From: Kalaharituber pfeilii
Lineage: Eukaryota; Ascomycota; Pezizomycetes; Pezizales; Pezizaceae
Length of the DNA: 64,000 nt
Reading direction: 5' to 3'
Assembly: GCA_015179045.1 (NCBI GenBank)
Contig: WHUZ01000066.1
Location: 1-64,000, forward strand
This document shows, one piece after another, positions 56,390 through 64,000 of the stretch; position 1 is the first letter of the stretch; every line of letters begins with the position of its first letter. The translations under genes and the position numbers were made by a program. The notes below the pieces were generated by a model, which saw only the letters and a list, made by a program, of their open reading frames with translations, was not told the DNA's origin and did not search any database.

Positions 56390-57741
56390 GGGCATTCGCT
56401 GAGGTTGATCTAGTTACAAAAAAGGAGTGGAAGGGCCTCTCAAAAAGTCCCCCAGAACACTAACAAATTTCATGAAAGCGTCATATGCAAACGGGAATCC
56501 GTGTTTGTATCCATGCCGTTTGTAGTTTGCTCCATGCATACCATTTCATGCATCCCTCCGTTTATTTTATGCATCCATCCCCTGTAACAGTACAGGGAGA
56601 GGCTAGATGATTGGTGTTGGAATAGGTTAGCAGGGGTGAAGAGAGTTCAGGAGGATAGTTTGGGATGGTGATTTTCCTTCACCGGCGTGGGTACGGAGTG
56701 GATTGCAATTCGAGATTGATGGCATGTGAAAGATGAGCCGGCGGTTTGGATGCGGGTGGAGATGCTGACAGGGAACAACAGAGGCAAAAGAGGGCAAGTG
56801 TGTTTAGGAGGGGGACGGTAGCAGTGATGGTGGCGAGATAGTTAGTGAATGAGGCGAGAGACCCAGCGTGCTTGCCGCTGAATGAGAAGAGATTATTCTT
56901 GCGGAAGGTACAAAGAATGGCAATCTTGTAAAGAGGCAGCACTGAGGGTAAGTAGGACGGAGGCTACGATCGCCGGTGCTATGATATTAAAGGCACAGAG
57001 AGAGGCGAATCACACTAGGAGAGAGAACGCTGACCAGTGGAGACTACATACAGGCAAGTAGGAGAGGTATATATAGATGAGAGATAGTGAACAGGAGTGA
57101 GTAGGTATGACTCCACACGAATAGTTCATGGACTTGAACATGACGACAAAGAAACATACATGATGAAATAGCCAGATACTTGAAGACATGGAAAGAAGCT
57201 GCAGAATTCTGCAGAATGGTGTAGAGTGCTGTAGAACTGTGGCTGTTCGGTTCTGCAACCGCTATTGGCGCTGCCCATGGCTGTTGGTGCATTTCGAGAG
57301 TATTCTGTAATTCGGTTCGATCGCTGCATGCTGGTTACCAAGGACTACTCCCTGTTAGTTCCTATTGCGGCATGTCAAATCTTCACCGACTAGGAGCATG
57401 TTTATCCCCTGTACCGGAACCTACGAATGTTCTAATCTAAAAATCTCTAATCTAGCAACATAGCCTAACCGTACACCGGAAGGATAGCATAGACAGGAGA
57501 GCACGGGTGTTGCTCCAAAATTAGTCTTGCTTATGTATATTGCAGTGGGAACAATTGACGTGGGAAAAGAATGATGGAGCAACTTACTGTTGCAACTTGC
57601 CAGCGAACAGTTGTAATTCTGATAATTTAATATGATAGTGACTTCAATACCGACATACATAAGACAACAGATAGGACTGCAATAATGACAAGGTAAAGAG
57701 GCTTATAGAAGCAGTAGGGGTCTCAGTCGACGTAAGGAATT
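56390..57741. other. No recognisable gene
   Basis: The minus-strand frame 56679-56942 contains one hydrophobic stretch ('ATVPLLNTLALFCLCC') but no family resemblance. Nothing else is supportable. Confidence 0.35.
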
Positions 57742-57801
57742 AACATCGCCATAGCCCAAAGGGCGGCAAGCGATTAATGAAATTAAAAAAAAAAAAAAAA
57801 A
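57742..57801 (+). mobile_element. LINE-A mini tail
   Basis: 'aacatcgccatagcccaaag', 'ggcggcaagcgattaatg', 'aaatt' and poly(A) of about 17. It is flanked by the perfect 13-bp duplication 'gacgtaaggaatt' at 57729-57741 and 57802-57814. Confidence 0.9.
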
Positions 57802-57814
57802 GACGTAAGGAATT

Positions 57815-59545
57815 CAGTGCTAATATCCAAGGGCATGCTAATAGCTATCACGTGGCTAGTCAACTCGCCGGAGGCTGCTCGGGGGCTATACCAGGTCGGG
57901 AATAACTTGATACTTAACCTGATGAAAAAATTGCCTTATTCAATAAATATGGAGATTTTTACATTAATGTTTTTATTTATTTACCTTTGTTTCTGGTTTC
58001 TCCCTGTAATTTCCGCTCATAATTTGATGTCGCAGTAGCTACTTGATTGTGTTGTGGTAGGCATGGCTTTGTGAGGTTGAAGTGTGTAAGTTAGTTAGAG
58101 TGGATGTGTAATTGTTGTAGTGCGCGCGCTTGTCCTAGCTTTGTACGGTGCCTGTTAACCAGACTAGGTGCCTGTCCCTGCCACCATAGTTGACTGCCTA
58201 CCTAATGGGGCAATACAGAGTATAACAACCCGAATTAAGATGCTTGGCGTCAACGCAATCCCTGCCACCTCGAAGATTCTGATTCAATACGAGTACAAGT
58301 AGTACCAGAAATGGCAGAGGAATCGGGATTTTTCTGCCTGTAAATATAACACTCTGCAATTTCGCTCAGAGCAAGTAGCATACCTAGAGCACATTTTAAA
58401 ATCTTTTCTAGGCTCTTCTTCCAATAATAATATACTTATGATTACAATTCTCCCATCCTAACCTGTAGAAGCAGCAATTAGCGCTTATTCGAGTAAGTAC
58501 ATGCGCTGATACTGACGATTTGCCAGCTAGACAGAATTATCCGCAACGAAACAATTATGTTCTCGACTGCGGACGAGGACAGGCTGGTGGCTGATAGAGG
58601 TACCTCGCAGCATAGCACTTGTGCTGAAATAGGGTTCCCGATTGGACTAGCCTGTTCGCGAATCAGGAAAGTTCGCCCATAGGCTGCAACAAGTCGACGT
58701 CTAAGTAGAAAATAGTTGCCAACTACTTATGTAATCATGTTGCGGAAGGGATAATTGTATTGTAAATATCCGCGAATAAGTATGACCAGGAATTCCCACC
58801 TCGTATCCGCGCATGCTGTGATTCATTAACTACAAGCACGATTATTAATCCTATCTCCCGAGGGGTCTTGGCATCCACTAATTAAACCGAGAATATCTGA
58901 CGATTTTCATATCCGATTTTTATTGAGTAACACTCACAATGGATGCAAATACATAGTTGCTGTGGAAAAATAGATTGTTAGGAGAGTAGTAGAAGATCGG
59001 TCAATTTCTTCGCAGACGGAATACCTAAAGTACTGTACCTACTGTGTACATAAAGCATAAGGCTTGCTCCCTGGCGTCTGAGTTACTGAACTTCAGGAAT
59101 GGCCCCCACGGACATTGACACTTCCAACACGATCTTCAAAAAGTTCGCAAGAATAAACAGCTACACCCTTCGACCTAAATTGATCGCAATGACAATAGAA
59201 AAGATTTAAACGAACTTCTAAGTTGCTATTAACAGAGCCCTACGATTCCAAAATTTCAAAAACAAATATCAATGCCTTAAGCCGAAAGCGGAGGAGAGAA
59301 ATTGGTACAAGAATGTGCGCCAAGGATTCGGCGTACTTCCCTTACCCCGCTTTTCTGGTACAGAGCCGCACAGCCACTCGAGTCTCTACGGAGCATAATC
59401 GTTGTATCAGCGTTTGGTTACGAGACTAGTATCAACCCACATTTATTCCTAATCAGAACATACGTGCAAGTGCCAATTATCGCAACCAGTAAATCGAGAA
59501 TACGATATTCTTCCATCAATTCGGCGAATTCGCATACCTCCGCAA
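57815..59545. other. No gene seen; upstream of the NLR-like gene
   Basis: AT-rich intergenic sequence. The frame 57817-58038 has one hydrophobic segment and no known motif. The last few hundred bases should hold the promoter and 5' UTR of the NLR-like gene. Confidence 0.35.
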
Positions 59546-62500
59546 ATGGATCCCATTTCCATTTCGAGTGGTGTTGCTGGTTTCGTTGCTTTAGCGATCG
59601 AGGTTGTGAAGATCCTGACAAATTACACGAGCCAGGTCAAGTCTGCCCCGCAGGATGCGCGGGACTTGCTGACAGAGATCCAAGCACTGAGTCATAGCCT
59701 TGAACATCTCATCACATTTCTAAGAGGAGAGGATATCAAAGGGAATTTTGGGGAGACGTCCGCTTTGTGTGTGGTAATCGGGATTTGTAAAAGCAAGATT
59801 GAAAGTCTTCATCCAATCTTGGTCAAGTTTCAACTATCTGGGGGGAAAACGTCAGGAGGATTTAGCGATCGCTTGAAATGGCCCTTCAAGAAGCAGGATT
59901 GCATTGAGACGGTGAAGACATTGCATCGCTGCACCCAAACAATTGAATTTTCGCTGACCATTGCGAATTGGTATTCCAATTTCCTAGACAACATTATTCT
60001 TGAATCCATTACTAATTCATCACAGTGAACTCCTTTCTAAGACTTCACGCGAGGTCATGGCGGGTTTATCACAGCAAAAGCAGCAAATGGACTCCGTTAT
60101 GTCGATGTTCCCCATTATCCCAGCTGAGATGACGAAAATGAGCACCACGCTTGGCGAGGTATTGGCCTTCGTTTCGACACTGGACCAATTAACTATTGAT
60201 ATGCGTCAAATCAAGCATTGTGTAGAAAACATGAAACAGAGTATAGACGGTATGTGGTTAGAACTTTAACCTCGCGTGGTCCTTATGCACAAACTTACTT
60301 CTTGCGCAGCTGAAAATATGGAGAAGCTTCTGGGATGGTTGTCCCACTTGACCCCCAGAAGAGACATCAAGATGTCAGATCTAGTCGGTTTGAAAATACC
60401 GGAACTTGGATTCTTGAGACAGAGGAGTTTAGATCTTGGGTGGACAGCGTTAAACAAACGCAAACTAGCCGGGTATTAGGCTGCTATGGGATGCCGGGGG
60501 CTGGAAAAACGGTTATCGCGTAGGTCTATCTAGTGGTCATTGGTCATAATAATTTGCTTGATGCACGGTAATACAGGTTCACTAACAGTTTGTAAAGGTC
60601 TGTTATTGTCGACCATTTAGTATGTCTAGCTGCCCAGCAACCAAGAACAGCTACCATATATCTCTACTGTGATTATCGGGACCAGAAGGAGCAAACCCTT
60701 CTGCACCTACTCGGCAGTCTCGTAAGGCAGTTGATTCTGAAATTTACATCATCCTCTCAACTTGCACCTGACGCAGTCCTAAAGAAGTTCGAATCCGCTA
60801 AAAAGTTAGGTGCAAGCTTGGAGCTTCCTGATGCTGTGACTATGCTGAAGGAGTGTTTAAAAACTCTTGACCTCACTTTTATCTGCGTTGATGCAATTGA
60901 TGAGATGGAAGACCAAACAAGGACACAGTTCCTAGCACTGACCAAAGAACTTTTGGGCATACTACATGTCGGTTCTTCGACTAATCGTGACATCGGCACA
61001 GTACGATTATTGTTCACCGGGCGCCCACATGTCAAAGACCATGTGGGTCGAAGTCTTGGGAAGCAATTGGAGTCCTTAGAGATTGTAGCCAACGAGGCTG
61101 ATATCCGGAGATACCTCATGCACAAGATTGACAGTGATCCGTGGCTAGATAATACTAGCATGAATAGCACTTTAAAGGAGGAAATATTAGATGTATTATT
61201 GAAGAACTCTCAGGGAATGTATGTTTTAAAACTGCTATCCACGTCTTTCTCATATTAATGGTTTTTATTTATCAGGTTTCTACTGCCTGCATTACAAATG
61301 GCTATGATCTTACAGAAACGGACGATATCGAAGAGGCGATCTGCACTTCGCAATCTACCCAGTGACCTTCACGCCGCCTACGAGGTGACTATTGTCAGGA
61401 TTCAACAGTCACCGAGCCGAGCTGAACTAGGTATGAAAGCGCTTATGTGGACATGCCTAGCCGAACGACCGCTACAAGTGATAGAGCTCCGCCATGCTCT
61501 AGCTGTAGAGGACGAACATACATCGCTGGATAAGGACAATATTCCTTCTGAAAAGACGTTCCTTGACTGCTGCTGTGGCTTAGTTATTGTCGACGATGAG
61601 ACATCCACTGTGCGTCTAGTGCACTATACACTCCAGGAGTATTTTAGGTCAAGCCACGAAAAACACTTTCCAACCGGCCACATTTCTCTTGCTAGGACAT
61701 GTTTAACATATCTGAATTTCAGTGCTCTAGCTGCTCCAGTTTCCTCACTCTCAGTCCTTCGTCGACTGAAATCGGAATTCGGGTTACTGAGCTATGCGGC
61801 GTGTCAGTGGGGCCACCACGCGAGAAAGCAATGCGATGAATTGGTCCGTATCCTAGCCCTCAAGCTGTTTCGACATGATAGTGGCGCAGGGGTTCGTGTA
61901 TTGTGGGAATCCATGGGGTCTCGGTACATGTCTTTTGATAGATGGCGCGAGCGGCGTTGGATAAATAATATCAAGTTTTGTGGGATCCATGCAGCTGCTT
62001 ATTTTGGAAGCGAGGGTGTTCTGCACACGTTACTAGGAGACCCAGGAGTAAAGTCAAATATCGAATGCGACGGGGGTAATACGCCGCTGATGTACGCTGC
62101 GATGGGAGGCGACGGGGCTGTAGCCAGCCTCCTGCTCGAGCGGGCTGATGTCGATGTAAACACGAGAGGTTCCGGCGGCCGGACTGCGCTTTCATATGCC
62201 GCCAGGAGAGGCCATGAGGCAATAGTGCGCTTGCTGCTTGAGCGAGCTGATGTCGACATAAACGCACAAGATACACGGGAGAGGACTCCCCTTTCATACG
62301 CCGCCGAAGAAGGCCATGAGGCAGTAGTGCGCTTGCTGCTTGAGCGAGCTGATGTCGATCTAAACGTGAGAGGTACCTACGACCAGACTGCGCTTTCATA
62401 TGCCACCCAGGGAGGCCATGAGGCAGTAGTGCGCTTGCTGCTCGAGAGGGCTGATGTCGATGTAACCGCGCAGGATGTAGGAGGAGGGGCTCCCCTTTCA

Positions 62501-64000
62501 TACGCCGCCGAGAGAGGCCATGAGGCAGTAGTGCGCTTGCTGCTCGAGAGAGCTGATGTCGATGTAAATGCGCAAGATGAAGACGAGAGGACTCCCCTTT
62601 CACACGCCGCCGAGAGAGGCCATGAGGCAGTAGTGCGCTTGCTGCTCGAGAGAGCTGATGTCGATGTAAATGCGCAAGATGAAGATGAGAGGACTCCCCT
62701 TTCATACGCCGCCGAGAGAGGCCATGAGGCAGTAGTACGCTTGCTGCTCGAGAGAGCTGATGTCGATGTAACCGCGCAAGATGAAGAAGAGAGGACTCCC
62801 CTTTCATACGCCGCCGAGGGAGGCCATGAGGCAGTAGTGCGCTTGCTGCTTCAGCGGGCTGATGTCGATGTAAACGCGAGAGATCCCTACCGCCAGACTG
62901 CGCTTTCATATGCCGCCGAGGGGGGCCATGAGGCAGTAGTGCGCTTGCTGCTCGAGAGAGCTGATGTCGATGTAACCGCGCAAGATGGAGGAGGATGGGC
63001 TCCCCTTTCATACGCCGCCGAGAGAGGCCATGAGGCAGTAGTGCGCTTGCTGCTCGAGAGAGCTGATGTCGATGTAAATGCGCAAGATGAAGACGAGAGG
63101 ACTCCCCTTTCACACGCCGCCGAGAGAGGCCATGAGGCAGTAGTGCGCTTGCTGCTCGAGAGAGCTGATGTCGATGTAAATGCGCAAGATGAAGACGAGA
63201 GGACTCCCCTTTCACACGCCGCCGAGAGAGGCCATGAGGCAGTAGTACGCTTGCTGCTCGAGAGAGCTGATGTCGATGTAACCGCGCAGGATGTAGGAGG
63301 AAGGGCTCCCCTTTCATACGCAGCCGAGAGAGGCCATGAGGCAGTAGTGCGCTTGCTGCTCGAGAGAGCTGATGTCGATGTAACCGCGCAAGATGGAGGA
63401 GGATGGGCTCCCCTTTCATACGCCGCCAAGAGAGGCCATGAGGCAGTAGTGCGCTTGCTGCTCGAGAGAGCTGATGTCGATGTAAATGCGCAAGATGAAG
63501 ACGAGAGGACTCCCCTTTCACACGCCGCCGAGAGAGGCCATGAGGCAGTAGTACGCTTGCTGCTCGAGAGAGCTGATGTCGATGTAACCGCGCAAGATGA
63601 AGAAGAGAGGACTCCCCTTTCATACGCCGCCGAGGGAGGCCATGAGGCAGTAGTGCGCTTGCTGCTTCAGCGGGCTGATGTCGATGTAAACGCGAGAGAT
63701 CCCTACCGCCAGACTGCGCTTTCATATGCCGCCGAGGGGGCCATGAGGCAGTAGTGCGCTTGCTGCTTCAGCGGGCTGATGTCGATGTAAACGCGAGAGA
63801 TCCCTACCGCCAGACTGCGCTTTCATATGCCGCCGCGGGAGGCCATGAGGCAGCAGTGCGCTTGCTGCTTCAGCGGGCTGATGTCGATGTAAACGCGAGA
63901 GATCCCTACCGCCAGACTGCGCTTTCATATGCCGCCTGGGATGGCCATGAGGAAATAGTGCGCTTGCTGCTTGAGCGAGCTGATGTCGACATAAATGCGC
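59546..64000 (+). CDS. NLR-like STAND protein: N-terminal helical domain, NACHT, ankyrin repeats (partial; two frame breaks)
   Basis: Exons are 59546-59970, 60026-60249, 60310-60519, 60598-61218 and 61276 to beyond the window, with introns of 55-78 nt. The N-terminus 'MDPISISSGVAGFVALAIE' is typical of fungal STAND N-terminal helical domains. The NACHT core shows Walker A 'GMPGAGKT', Walker B 'FICVDAIDEM' and a sensor-like 'LLFTGRPH', followed by 'SQGMFLLPALQM' across intron 4 and 'LRNLPSDLHAAYE'. From about residue 770 come ankyrin repeats, at least 19 units of 34 residues. Exon 3 needs one extra base to keep frame ('GWLS' should run on to 'PLDPQKRHQDV'), unless an acceptor 14-17 nt downstream is used. 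The ankyrin frame shifts at about 63735. Known relatives act in non-self recognition and programmed cell death. The recognised ligand here is unknown. Confidence 0.85.
62144..64000 (+). repeat. 102-bp tandem ankyrin-coding repeat, at least 19 units
   Basis: The marker 'gctgatgtcgatgtaaa' (with variants) recurs at 62144, 62246, 62348 and so on, every 102 bp through 63674, then at 63775 (101 bp), 63877 and 63979. Units are nearly identical in the helical part ('GHEAVVRLLLER') and differ in the loop just after 'ADVDV': DEDER, VGGG, GGGW, EEER or PYRQ types. Block order VGG, DEDER, EEER, PYRQ occurs twice, implying multi-unit duplication. The array continues past the window end. Confidence 0.93.

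Noticed and set aside
61971..63725. 584-codon minus-strand open frame across the ankyrin array
   Set aside because: It is a shadow of the 102-bp repeat (a multiple of three), so any stop-free unit stays open. Its peptide is a simple repeat of antisense codons, and the plus strand carries true ankyrin motifs.

Overview
The window looks like nuclear DNA of a filamentous ascomycete rich in transposable elements. The evidence is short spliceosomal introns (37-79 nt, GTRNGT...CTRAY...YAG), fungal-type NACHT/ankyrin, HNH_2 and PD-(D/E)XK proteins, and Tad-like LINEs. A truffle-like or other Pezizomycete genome is plausible, but nothing here settles the species. I found no tRNA, rRNA, CRISPR array or bacterial gene organisation. 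Confident genes cover perhaps a sixth of the window; the rest is mobile DNA, tandem repeats and decayed sequence.

Layout. 1-22.5 kb: mostly unrecognised, with scattered exon-like minus-strand frames, one splice-supported fragment (10.47-10.73 kb), one proline-rich hypothetical gene (14.8-15.8 kb), LINE tails, and an LTR-like repeat. 22.9-24.7 kb: a three-exon HNH_2 nuclease gene next to a LINE-A relic. 26.7-29.1 kb: the longest LINE-A copy (RT and RNase H, minus strand) with a mini LINE tail inserted in it. 29.6-34.5 kb: two paralogous three-exon coiled-coil genes on the minus strand with identical intron phases and identical 70-nt middle exons. 35.6-39.4 kb: 57-60 bp satellite arrays, four copies of a ~220 bp repeat, and a 627 bp solo LTR. 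39.8-41.5 kb: a decayed nuclease-kinase (CRN/REase-kinase type) gene. 42.15-43.74 kb: a TIR DNA transposon holding two nested LINE tails. 44.0-45.1 kb: an F-box-like, Cys-rich gene. 46.2-47.9 kb: a mariner-like MITE, a LINE-B relic and a Copia-like LTR fragment. 48.4-49.6 kb: another satellite array. 50.9-51.5 kb: a 152 bp tandem repeat. 52.6-54.6 kb: a three-exon PD-(D/E)XK nuclease-like gene. 55.4-56.1 kb: a LINE relic split by a hAT-type MITE. 59.5-64.0 kb: an NLR-like gene (N-terminal helical domain, NACHT, near-identical 34-aa ankyrin repeats) that runs off the window end.

Common themes. The recognisable proteins are typical of the fast-evolving accessory genome: an NLR-type sensor, nucleases and a nuclease-kinase. 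The most distinctive DNA pattern is the set of ultra-short LINE 3' tails, about 40-65 bp including poly(A), flanked by 9-14 bp target-site duplications. They come from two LINE families, and their 5' ends cluster at a conserved 3'-terminal hairpin. No genes here form an operon or an obvious pathway; the genes are monocistronic and separated by repeats.
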